NCBI GenBank assembly: GCA_017427715.1
Contig: JAFRSF010000007.1
Location: 1 to 58,707 of the forward strand
Reading direction: 5' to 3'
Length of the DNA stretch: 58,707 nt
Source of the DNA: Alphaproteobacteria bacterium
Lineage (GTDB): Bacteria; Pseudomonadota; Alphaproteobacteria; Rs-D84
Each line of letters starts with the position of its first letter. Position 1 is the first letter of the stretch. The notes below the pieces were generated by a model that saw only the letters and a program-made list of their open reading frames with translations, made no database searches and was not told the DNA's origin. Below are positions 51,535 through 58,707 of the stretch, one piece after another. The translations under genes were made by a program, and so were the position numbers.

Positions 51535-51999
51535 TTATTTTACTATTTTTCCACCATGACATTTCAGAATATAAACAGGTTTATCATTTTTATATATTGT
51601 TTCTGTTCCTGTAAAACATTCCAAATTACCATCCACCTCAAAAGTATATTTATATTCTTCGTTGATATATTCTTTCGGGCCACGCACAGGTAAAATATCT
51701 TTTTGACCGACTAACATCAACGCAGGCCGCAAAGCTTTATCAACAGCTTCTTCGGTTAAAGTTTCATCCAATGTAACACCATAATAATTCATTCCCCAAA
51801 TTGGTGTTTCATTATCAATATACACAACTTCTTCACCCATAAAATTTGTTCCACCAAAATAAGTATCATGATATGTCATTGTATCTTTTTTGTATTCATA
51901 ATCCTTGGAACCAATTCTGGATGGTTGCACTTTTTCTGTATTTGCATTTGCATATGTTTGTTTTTTTGCCTCTATTAAAAAATCATATAATTTATCCAT
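51535..51999 (-). CDS. DUF5680-family protein
   Basis: 154 residues. Core pattern F-L-I-E-A-K-K-Q-T-Y-A, then S-R-I-G-S-K-D-Y-E-Y, Y-F-G-G-T-N-F-M-G-E-E-V-V-Y, P-I-W-G-M-N-Y-Y-G, which is the family signature. Often found next to XRE regulators in other bacteria; here not. Function unknown. AAGGGACATGTACA precedes the ATG. Confidence 0.8.
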   Translation of the reverse strand: MDKLYDFLIEAKKQTYANANTEKVQPSRIGSKDYEYKKDTMTYHDTYFGGTNFMGEEVVYIDNETPIWGMNYYGVTLDETLTEEAVDKALRPALMLVGQKDILPVRGPKEYINEEYKYTFEVDGNLECFTGTETIYKNDKPVYILKCHGGKIVK

Positions 52000-52047
52000 T
52001 GTACATGTCCCTTTGTTAAACTATTGTTTATTTCTACGATAACAATA

Positions 52048-52082
52048 TAAAAAAATCCTCGAATAAGTCGAGGATTTTTTTA
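52048..52082 (-). terminator. Terminator after ppdK
   Basis: AATCCTCGA (52054-52062) and TCGAGGATT (52068-52076) with poly-A/poly-T flanks. Confidence 0.85.
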
Positions 52083-52093
52083 CAACGCAATTA

Positions 52094-54754
52094 TTATTTT
52101 TTGCGTGGGAACTTGACTGCAGCTTGTGCAGCAGCAAGACGTGCAATTGGCACACGGAATGGACTGCAAGATACAGAATCAAATCCTACTTGATGGAAGA
52201 ATTCAACAGATTCTGGATCGCCACCATGTTCACCGCAAACGCCCAAGTGAATTTCTTCACCTTTGGTGCTGCGTGCTTTGGCAACTGCGTCTTTAATTAA
52301 CAAACCAACACCCAGTTTATCAACAGATGCAAATGGGTCTGCAACATACACACCACGTGCGCGGTATTCATCCAAGATTTTACCTGTATCGTCACGTGAC
52401 ATACCCAATGTTGTTTGTGTTAAATCGTTTGTTCCGAATTCAAAGAATTCACAACTTTCTGCAATTTCATTAGCCAACAATGCAGCGCGTGGCAATTCAA
52501 TCATTGAACCAACTTTGTATTCAATGCTGTCACCAATTTCTGCGAACAAAGATTTAGCAGTCGCATCAATTACAGATTTAACAATATCCACTTCTTTCTT
52601 GGAACCTACCAATGGAACTTCAATTTCTGGGAATACTCGAACACCCATTTTTTTGCATTCCAGCGCAGCAGACAAAATTGCGCGTGTTTGCATTTCACAG
52701 ATTTCAGGATATGTAATCGCTAATCTGCAACCACGATGTCCCAACATTGGGTTTTGTTCGTGCAATGCTTCACTACGTGCTTTTATGAATTCGACTGGCT
52801 TTCCAATATGTTTTGCCAATTCTTCCATGTCTGCTTCTGTATGTGGCAAGAATTCATGTAATGGTGGATCAATCAAACGAATTGTCACTGGCAGACCATC
52901 CATAATCTTGAACAATTCAATAAAGTCCGCTTTCTGATAAGGCAACAATTTATCCAGCGCAGCGCGACGACCTGCTTCATCGTCAGCCAAAATCATTTCG
53001 CGCATATCTTGGATACGACTGGGGTCAAAGAACATATGTTCTGTACGCGCCAAACCAATACCTTCTGCGCCAAAGTCGCGTGCTTGTTTTGCGTCTTTTG
53101 GTGTTTCTGCGTTTGCTTTGACTTTCAACGCTTTGATTTCATCAACCCACTGCATCAATGTACCAAAATTGCCTGTCAATTCTACAGATACTGTTGGGAT
53201 TGCACCTTCGATAATTTGTCCTTTGGCGCCATCAATAGAAACCCAATCGCCTTCTTTGATAACAGTACCAGACGTAGTTTTCATTGTTTTAGTTTCATAA
53301 TCAATTTTGATATCAGGTGAACCAGACACACATGGTGTTCCCATACCACGTGCAACCACCGCAGCATGCGATGTCATACCACCACGTGCAGTAATCACAC
53401 CTTGGGCTGCGTTCATTCCAGCAATATCTTCTGGGGATGTTTCAACGCGAATTAACATAACTTTCTTGCCATCTTTGTGCCATTGTTCTGCATCTTCTGC
53501 GTTAAATACGGCTTGACCAACTGCAGCACCTGGTGATGCAGGCAATCCTGTTGCGATAACTTTCTTTTCTGCCTTTGGATCCAACATTGGGTGTAACAAA
53601 TGGTTTAATTGGTCTGCACCAACGCGCAAAATGGCTTCTTCTTTGGACAACAGCCCTTCGTTCACCATTTCAACCGCCATACGCACAGCAGCCGCCGCTG
53701 TTCTTTTACCATTACGACATTGCAACATCCACAATTTTTTGTGTTCAATTGTGAATTCCATATCTTGCATGTCTTTATAGTGTTGTTCCAATTTATTACG
53801 AACATCAACTAATTCTTTGTAAACCTCTGGCATGGCTTCTTCCAAAGATACGCGACCAGAATCATCTTTAGCCATCGGTTGAGGTGTTCTGATACCAGCC
53901 ACAACGTCTTCACCTTGGGCATTAATCAAATATTCCCCATAAAATCTGTTTTCGCCAGTTGCTGGATCACGAGAGAAACACACACCAGTTGCACTGTCGT
54001 CACCAGAATTACCAAATACCATGGCCTGAACGTTTACAGCAGTTCCCCAATCGCCTGGGATATTATTCAATTTGCGATATGTGATTGCTTTCTTGGACAT
54101 CCAAGAACCGAACACTGCGCCAATACCCAGTTTCAACTGTTCCCATGGGTCTTGTGGGAAAACTTTTCCAATTTTAACACCGATTTCTTTGAATTTTTCA
54201 ACCAATTCTTTTAAATCATCAGCGGTCAATTCTGTATCTACTTTGTATCCCTTGTCTTCTTTCATACGTTCCAAAGTGTGTTCAAACAAATCAATATCTG
54301 CACCCAACACAACGTCAGAGAACATCATAATAAAGCGACGATATGAATCATATGCAAAACGTTCATTGTTTGCTGCTTTTGCAAGAGCTTTCACAGTTTC
54401 ATCATTCAAACCCAAATTTAACACAGTGTCCATCATTCCCGGCATAGAAACACGCGCCCCAGAACGAACAGATACCAACAATGGATTTTCGTTGTCTGCG
54501 AATTTTTTACCCATAATAGATTCAATATGCGCAATACCATCTTTAACTTGGTCCATCAAATCAGACGGATATGTTTGTTCATTTTCGTAATAATATGTAC
54601 AAACTTCTGTTGTCACAGTAAATCCAGCAGGAACAGGCAAACCAACCAAATTCATTTCTGCCAAATTAGCACCCTTTCCGCCCAGCAGATTTCGCATATC
54701 TGCGCGGCCTTCGGCGGCACCATTTCCAAATGTATAAACCCATTTATTAGACAT
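52094..54754 (-). CDS. ppdK: Pyruvate, phosphate dikinase
   Basis: 886 residues, the normal length. N-terminal ATP-grasp domain (G-G-K-G-A-N-L-A-E-M), swivelling phosphohistidine domain with G-G-M-T-S-H-A-A-V-V-A-R (catalytic His), and the TIM barrel PEP site with C-G-E-H-G-G-D-P. It interconverts PEP, AMP and PPi with pyruvate, ATP and Pi, giving anaerobes a PPi-linked pyruvate-forming step. GAGAAACC precedes the ATG. It is alone on its transcript. Confidence 0.96.
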   Translation of the reverse strand: MSNKWVYTFGNGAAEGRADMRNLLGGKGANLAEMNLVGLPVPAGFTVTTEVCTYYYENEQTYPSDLMDQVKDGIAHIESIMGKKFADNENPLLVSVRSGARVSMPGMMDTVLNLGLNDETVKALAKAANNERFAYDSYRRFIMMFSDVVLGADIDLFEHTLERMKEDKGYKVDTELTADDLKELVEKFKEIGVKIGKVFPQDPWEQLKLGIGAVFGSWMSKKAITYRKLNNIPGDWGTAVNVQAMVFGNSGDDSATGVCFSRDPATGENRFYGEYLINAQGEDVVAGIRTPQPMAKDDSGRVSLEEAMPEVYKELVDVRNKLEQHYKDMQDMEFTIEHKKLWMLQCRNGKRTAAAAVRMAVEMVNEGLLSKEEAILRVGADQLNHLLHPMLDPKAEKKVIATGLPASPGAAVGQAVFNAEDAEQWHKDGKKVMLIRVETSPEDIAGMNAAQGVITARGGMTSHAAVVARGMGTPCVSGSPDIKIDYETKTMKTTSGTVIKEGDWVSIDGAKGQIIEGAIPTVSVELTGNFGTLMQWVDEIKALKVKANAETPKDAKQARDFGAEGIGLARTEHMFFDPSRIQDMREMILADDEAGRRAALDKLLPYQKADFIELFKIMDGLPVTIRLIDPPLHEFLPHTEADMEELAKHIGKPVEFIKARSEALHEQNPMLGHRGCRLAITYPEICEMQTRAILSAALECKKMGVRVFPEIEVPLVGSKKEVDIVKSVIDATAKSLFAEIGDSIEYKVGSMIELPRAALLANEIAESCEFFEFGTNDLTQTTLGMSRDDTGKILDEYRARGVYVADPFASVDKLGVGLLIKDAVAKARSTKGEEIHLGVCGEHGGDPESVEFFHQVGFDSVSCSPFRVPIARLAAAQAAVKFPRKK

Positions 54755-54902
54755 GGTTTCTCCTTTGATAATTTTTTTGAAACGCGCGTATTTTGAAAAA
54801 AAAAGGTAAAAAAATCAAGAATAAAATGATATCTATGCCCAAAAAAATGAAAAAAACGCCTTTAACCAGGAAATTTTTGGTTATTTTTAGATGAAAAAAT
54901 CG

Positions 54903-55205
54903 TTATTCTGCAAATATTTTATCTGGTGAAGAAATATTACACACACCAACAATAAAATCGACCAACGACCAAATTGCGGTAATAACAATCCCATAAAATG
55001 TACACGTTAAAAAAACCATTAATATTCCTGAACCATATTTGCCTGCGTAAAAACGATGCGCACCAAATATTCCTAGAAACCAATTCAACAACAGATAAAT
55101 CACGACTGATTTTTCAAGATTGTATTCCATGTATCCACATTTTGGACATTGTTTTGCTTTATCAGAATGTTTATATCCACATTCACGACAATAAATCATC
55201 GTCAT
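54903..55205 (-). CDS. Zinc-ribbon plus TM2-domain protein
   Basis: 100 residues from the ATG at 55205 after AAGGATTAAAA. A zinc ribbon Y-C-R-E-C-G ... Q-C-P-K-C-G is followed by the TM2 domain: L-L-L-N-W-F-L-G-I-F-G-A-H-R-F-Y-A-G-K-Y-G-S-G and a second membrane helix. Function unknown. It starts three bases after the stop of the MmcQ-like gene, so they form an operon. Confidence 0.8.
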   Translation of the reverse strand: MTMIYCRECGYKHSDKAKQCPKCGYMEYNLEKSVVIYLLLNWFLGIFGAHRFYAGKYGSGILMVFLTCTFYGIVITAIWSLVDFIVGVCNISSPDKIFAE

Positions 55206-55207
55206 TT

Positions 55208-55591
55208 TTAATCCTTTGTCTTGCATTTTGTTCTAGTTAAATCAAATGAAACATTTATTAAAAATTGTATATCAGATATCGGCACAGTCCCATCCAAAAC
55301 GACACTGCACCACGTAGATTTATTCATATGCCACGCAGGTAAAATGCCATTTTGATTTTTGAAACCACCAATAACAATTGGGTCTGTTTTCAGATTTATA
55401 ACATCCACACTGCCATTTCCAGACAATTTTAATTTTTTGCGTGGTACAGGCATAATCAACCCAAACCATTTTTTATTATCAGGATGTCTAACAACAACAA
55501 ATTCTGGGTCATTGCGCCACGGCTTATCGCCGCGTATTTTATATTTTTTAACTATAAAATCTAAAATCTGTACGCGCAAAGATTCTGACAT
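55208..55591 (-). CDS. MmcQ/YjbR-family protein
   Basis: 127 residues from the ATG at 55591; the longer frame begins in the terminator region. Signature: K-P-W-R-N-D-P-E-F-V-V-V-R-H-P-D-N-K-K-W-F-G-L, D-V-I-N-L-K and L-P-A-W-H-M-N-K-S-T-W. It is a CyaY-like fold protein with possible DNA-binding use. AAAGGAAAAAACTTG precedes the ATG. Confidence 0.85.
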   Translation of the reverse strand: MSESLRVQILDFIVKKYKIRGDKPWRNDPEFVVVRHPDNKKWFGLIMPVPRKKLKLSGNGSVDVINLKTDPIVIGGFKNQNGILPAWHMNKSTWCSVVLDGTVPISDIQFLINVSFDLTRTKCKTKD

Positions 55592-55742
55592 CAAGTTTTT
55601 TCCTTTGGTTTTCATTCTACCACCATATGAGATTTTTTTCAAACACAATAATATTATAATCAACACAATGAACACATACAATTCATACTTATTGAGATAT
55701 AGACATTTGCAATTTTACGAGTATGCCGACCGAAATAGAAAT

Positions 55743-55772
55743 AAAAAAACCGATAAAAATCGGTTTTTTTTT
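55743..55772 (-). terminator. Terminator after the 55791 gene
   Basis: AAACCGAT/ATCGGTTT stem with AAAA loop and a T run on the minus strand. Confidence 0.8.
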
Positions 55773-55790
55773 ATAAAACAGTTATTTATT

Positions 55791-56147
55791 TTATTGAATC
55801 CAAATAGTCGCGGTTCCAGTGACTGCAGATGTGGATGCATTTTTCACATTAACAATCGCATCACCTTTGGTCACAGCAATACCATTACCATTTGCAGCAA
55901 CATTTGTGACAATTCCTGTACCCGTTGTGGTCACACCATCAAAAAACTTGTTAGTGCTGGTTGAATCATCAACATAATCCGCATCCAATTGATGCGTAGA
56001 ATCAATGACATTTTGTTTTATAGCATCCAATTCATCGTATGCACCTTGAACATAACTGACGGTGACGACCTGGGTATTAGGCAATGCAACCGATAATTGT
56101 GGCATCAAAGCAGAAACAACGGTTAAAATTATAAAACTTTTTTTCAT
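55791..56147 (-). CDS. Secreted coiled-coil-type protein, array member 1
   Basis: 118 residues. Signal peptide with S-V-A-L cleavage. N-terminal motif T-Q-V-V-T-V-S-Y-V-Q-G-A-Y-D-E-L-D-A, shared in form with the next two genes. The rest is G/T/A/V-rich beta-like sequence. Related to its neighbours by signal and start motif. Probably surface exposed. Confidence 0.7.
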   Translation of the reverse strand: MKKSFIILTVVSALMPQLSVALPNTQVVTVSYVQGAYDELDAIKQNVIDSTHQLDADYVDDSTSTNKFFDGVTTTGTGIVTNVAANGNGIAVTKGDAIVNVKNASTSAVTGTATIWIQ

Positions 56148-56204
56148 AATGATTCTTGTTTGTTGGATTTGATGGGATTCAACCCATCAAACCAAGTTAA
56201 TTTA

Positions 56205-57083
56205 TTATGGTGCAACAGGATTATTTGAAATTGTCACACGACCAGTTGATGTATTTGGTGTTGCCCAATTACCATAAACATCAAATCCTTTGGCTGTTGT
56301 AGATGCTGTTTGCAAAGCAGCAACATCAGTTTGCAAGTCATCAACATCTTTGACCAAACCAGAAGTGGCATCACCAACTGCTGTTTCCAAATCTGAAACA
56401 CGACCAGACAAAGCCGTATCATTATAAACAGTCACATCTGCGCCACCATCAACACTGATTGTACCGTTTGCAGTACCAGCTGCCACAGTTTGAACTGCAC
56501 CAGTTGTTATTGCAGTATCTGTTTCTGTTTTTGTGTACGCATCTGTGATACCATAGCCAGCCAATGTCGTGGCACTGTCTGCTTTGCCGGCAACTGCTGT
56601 CTGCAAATTACTGATGTCACTTGCGTTATCCGCAACATCTTTGACCAAACCAGAAGTGGCATCACCAACTGCTGTTTCCAAATCTGAAACACGACCAGAC
56701 AAAGCCGTATCATCATAACTTGCGGCAGTAATTGCGCTATCAACAGCTGTTCTAACAGCTTTTTCTGTCACCAACGCAGTATCTGATGCACCAGCCGCCG
56801 CAGCCACAGTCGTTTTAACTGTTGCCCCGATGTTCGCTGGGGTACCTGCATCATTTACCAATTGTGCTTGTTTAGCGGCAATTGCTGTTGTATTCGCATT
56901 GATTTGTGCACGACTTGTGTTGATTTCACTGATTGCTGCGTTATATGCACCAGCAACAAAAGATGTTGTTGCAACATCTGTATTTGTTGTCGCAGTCACT
57001 GTGCTGGCATTTGCAATATCTGCCTGGGCCACCACTGGCAAACCAAGCAGTATAGCAATCAAAGACACACCTAGTTTTTTCAT
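56205..57083 (-). CDS. Secreted repeat protein, array member 2, with an internal 81-bp duplication
   Basis: 292 residues, signal peptide ending V-A-Q-A. Early motif N-T-D-V-A-T-T-S-F-V-A-G-A-Y. Two copies of a segment with A-L-S-G-R-V-S-D-L-E-T-A-V-G-D-A-T-S-G-L-V-K-D-V, encoded by identical 81-bp blocks (56342-56422 and 56633-56713). Coiled-coil heptads and N-A/T-A-I repeats suggest a trimeric-adhesin-like stalk, but there is no outer-membrane anchor. GGAAGGAAAATT precedes the ATG. Confidence 0.75.
   Translation of the reverse strand: MKKLGVSLIAILLGLPVVAQADIANASTVTATTNTDVATTSFVAGAYNAAISEINTSRAQINANTTAIAAKQAQLVNDAGTPANIGATVKTTVAAAAGASDTALVTEKAVRTAVDSAITAASYDDTALSGRVSDLETAVGDATSGLVKDVADNASDISNLQTAVAGKADSATTLAGYGITDAYTKTETDTAITTGAVQTVAAGTANGTISVDGGADVTVYNDTALSGRVSDLETAVGDATSGLVKDVDDLQTDVAALQTASTTAKGFDVYGNWATPNTSTGRVTISNNPVAP
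56342..56713. repeat. Direct 81-bp duplication (56342-56422 and 56633-56713)
   Basis: Two identical 81-bp blocks, 291 bp apart, encoding the same in-frame segment of the 56205 gene. Recombination between them would delete 97 codons without changing frame. Confidence 0.85.
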
Positions 57084-57285
57084 AATTTTCCTTCCTTTGT
57101 GTTTTTTTTAAACACGCCTCATGGCTGATTTTTCATCTCGCAGGTACATTATATCATAAAAAACAAGTATTTTTTTTACTATTGGTATATAATCATTCAT
57201 TTTTTTTCTTGACTTTTAAAAAAATGCTTTTTTTCAAATAATTATTCATTGATTTTTAATACTGTAAACCCATGTGTTTATTAAA

Positions 57286-57316
57286 CAAAAAAAACACGAC
57301 CAATTGGTCGTGTTGA
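57286..57316 (-). terminator. Terminator after the 57339 gene
   Basis: Palindrome AACACGACCA/TGGTCGTGTT with a T run on the minus strand. Confidence 0.85.
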
Positions 57317-57338
57317 TAATTGTAATTCTGTCATTGCA

Positions 57339-57896
57339 TTATGGTGTCACCACCCATGGATTTGTCCATGTATCTGCAACAGATAATTCTGTTGCCTGAT
57401 TATTTTTCAAAATGTACATTTTGTTATCAGAAGCACTGGTTGTGGACAAACCTGTGATTTGCGCTTTGCCATTTGAAATTGTCACACCATTTTCACCAGT
57501 TAATGCAGACGGGACATTTTGCATTTGATTTTCCAATGTTTCAATTCGACCAGTCAAACCAGTTCCTGTGGCGCCACCAGTTCCAGCCGTTCCGACTGCG
57601 GTGCCCAAACCGGACACTTCATCGCTTAAATCACCAACATCATCTTGCAAATCTGCAACCGTACTGGCCAATCCAGCATTTGTGCCATCGCCATTAATTG
57701 TATTTTGCAATACAGTGATGGCGCTTGCATTATCAGAAACATCAGATTTAACATCTTGGATTTCCCCATGCACATAATTTAGACCTGCATCAACATAACC
57801 CTTGGTGGTCAAAGAAGCGTTTGTCACCTCTGCCATGGCAGATGATGTCGCCATCAATGCTATGACCGCTAAAGTACTTGCTACCGTTTTTTTCAT
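57339..57896 (-). CDS. Secreted coiled-coil protein, array member 3
   Basis: 185 residues. Signal peptide with S-A-M-A cleavage. Start motif N-A-S-L-T-T-K-G-Y-V-D-A-G-L-N-Y-V-H-G-E-I-Q. A coiled coil of ~70 residues (V-S-D-N-A-S-A-I-T-V-L-Q-N-T-I) and a G/T-rich segment follow. Its last residues T-N-P-W-V-V-T-P are similar in place to N-N-P-V-A-P of member 2. Confidence 0.75.
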   Translation of the reverse strand: MKKTVASTLAVIALMATSSAMAEVTNASLTTKGYVDAGLNYVHGEIQDVKSDVSDNASAITVLQNTINGDGTNAGLASTVADLQDDVGDLSDEVSGLGTAVGTAGTGGATGTGLTGRIETLENQMQNVPSALTGENGVTISNGKAQITGLSTTSASDNKMYILKNNQATELSVADTWTNPWVVTP

Positions 57897-57916
57897 TTCG
57901 TCCCCTTTGTTCTTTT

Positions 57917-58558
57917 TTAATTACCAAAAATATCTGGCTTCCAATCCGGTTTGCGAGCTATTTCAGCCCCCAATAATTCTGATACCTTCTGTTCCACAGC
58001 CGGCGCAACAGTTTCATTAACCGCCGTATCAACAGCATCCTGAATACCAGCCGTTATTTCTGAAACGGTTTCAGATTTTGTTTCTGCAATCTTCGCATCA
58101 ACTTCACTTTTGGTGTAATAATTATTCAAAGCATCATTATCCAATTTATTATTTACTTGATTTTCCAAGTAATCGATTCGTGCAGAAATATCGTTTAATC
58201 CGGCAGTATCTGGTGTTGTAGAACCAATAGGTTTTATAATACCAGCTTTTGTTCCGGCACCATGCAAATACTTTCCAACGGACAAACGTGCATTATTTGT
58301 TACCACTGTTGGTTTGCTGACCGTTGCTGTTTTTAATTGTCCACTTCCCACTGAACGCACGGCAGACACCCGCCCAGAATTATTATTTGCACCAGTATTT
58401 CGTATAAAAGTACCATATTTCGCATTTACAGCATTTGTCGTTCCAGTTAAAGAATTACCCGTTCCCAATCGTTTAATGGACGGCGCAGCAAGCGCATTGG
58501 AACAAAACCCAATACAAAAAGCAATCCCTAGATAATAAAATGTATTAATCTTGGTCAT
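57917..58558 (-). CDS. Secreted coiled-coil protein, array member 4
   Basis: 213 residues. Signal peptide with A-L-A-A cleavage. Basic, T/V/N-rich N-terminal region, then D-I-S-A-R-I-D-Y-L-E-N-Q-V-N-N-K-L and Y-Y-T-K-S-E-V-D-A-K-I-A coiled segments. TATAAT lies about 38 bp before the ATG. First gene of the minus-strand array; the next starts 20 bp after its stop. Function unknown. Confidence 0.7.
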   Translation of the reverse strand: MTKINTFYYLGIAFCIGFCSNALAAPSIKRLGTGNSLTGTTNAVNAKYGTFIRNTGANNNSGRVSAVRSVGSGQLKTATVSKPTVVTNNARLSVGKYLHGAGTKAGIIKPIGSTTPDTAGLNDISARIDYLENQVNNKLDNDALNNYYTKSEVDAKIAETKSETVSEITAGIQDAVDTAVNETVAPAVEQKVSELLGAEIARKPDWKPDIFGN

Positions 58559-58707
58559 TTATAATAATTTTCCATTTACGGTTAACATTATACCATATTT
58601 TTTAACATAAAAAAAGTTAGAATTAAAAAACTTTAATTTTCACATAAAAAAGCATTTTATTTTTGCTAAAATACAAAAAAACCGCAGAAATCCGGCAAAA
58701 AAAAAAA

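Noticed and set aside
53009..54590. Long plus-strand frames opposite ppdK
   Set aside because: They are antisense shadows of a highly conserved enzyme.
1..58707. CRISPR array
   Set aside because: No series of regularly spaced 25-40-bp direct repeats and no cas gene were seen.

Overview
The window reads as an AT-rich, host-associated alphaproteobacterium with a fermentative, anaerobic lifestyle. The evidence is the set of genes: lpxI and lptE (Gram-negative outer membrane), zapA, radC, map, holA, priA, miaA, parC, rpmB, rpmG, rpsU, an alphaproteobacterial-type repressor HTH, a class III (oxygen-sensitive) ribonucleotide reductase and pyruvate phosphate dikinase. Shine-Dalgarno sites of the AAGGA type and promoters of the form TTGNNN-16/18-TATAAT recur. 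The genetic code is standard. I infer a gut-type uncultured alphaproteobacterium; the exact lineage is not provable from the sequence alone.

Layout. 1-2.5 kb: remnant of a mobile element (truncated P4-type integrase, HEPN-like protein, fragment of a phage polyvalent protein). 2.6-7.4 kb: a resistance/export island (ABC-F protein, kinase-fold phosphotransferase, ABC exporter, small HTH repressor). 7.6-8.5 kb: a candidate small RNA with CU-rich loops. 8.6-28.3 kb: mostly core genes (RNA methyltransferase, lpxI, VirB11-like ATPase, priA, miaA, gapA, zapA, radC-map-holA-lptE) interleaved with lineage-specific membrane and secreted proteins. 28.3-33.2 kb: accessory block with a Cys-nucleophile hydrolase, two interspersed repeat families, a MuF-like/lysozyme fusion and tRNA-Glu fragments that look like old attachment sites. 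33.2-45.1 kb: tRNAs, rpmG, a large repeat surface protein, parC, rpmB, clpB, rpsU. 45.2-49.6 kb: a secreted protein whose reading frame is broken at a (GT)10 tract, then the nrdD-nrdG locus with NrdR boxes. 49.9-58.7 kb: another candidate small RNA, MORN-type lipoprotein, ppdK, and an array of four secreted coiled-coil proteins.

The most striking observation is a pair of about 220-nt structured RNAs (34.50-34.72 kb on + and 46.26-46.48 kb on -). They share their fold through compensatory changes, have their own promoters and intrinsic terminators, and each sits directly upstream of an unrelated gene with a poly-G ribosome binding site. Second is the split of the anaerobic ribonucleotide reductase, in which the glycyl-radical segment is a separate 59-residue cistron. 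Third is a set of three further candidate small RNAs, two of which carry purine-rich segments complementary to the CU-rich loop of the first.
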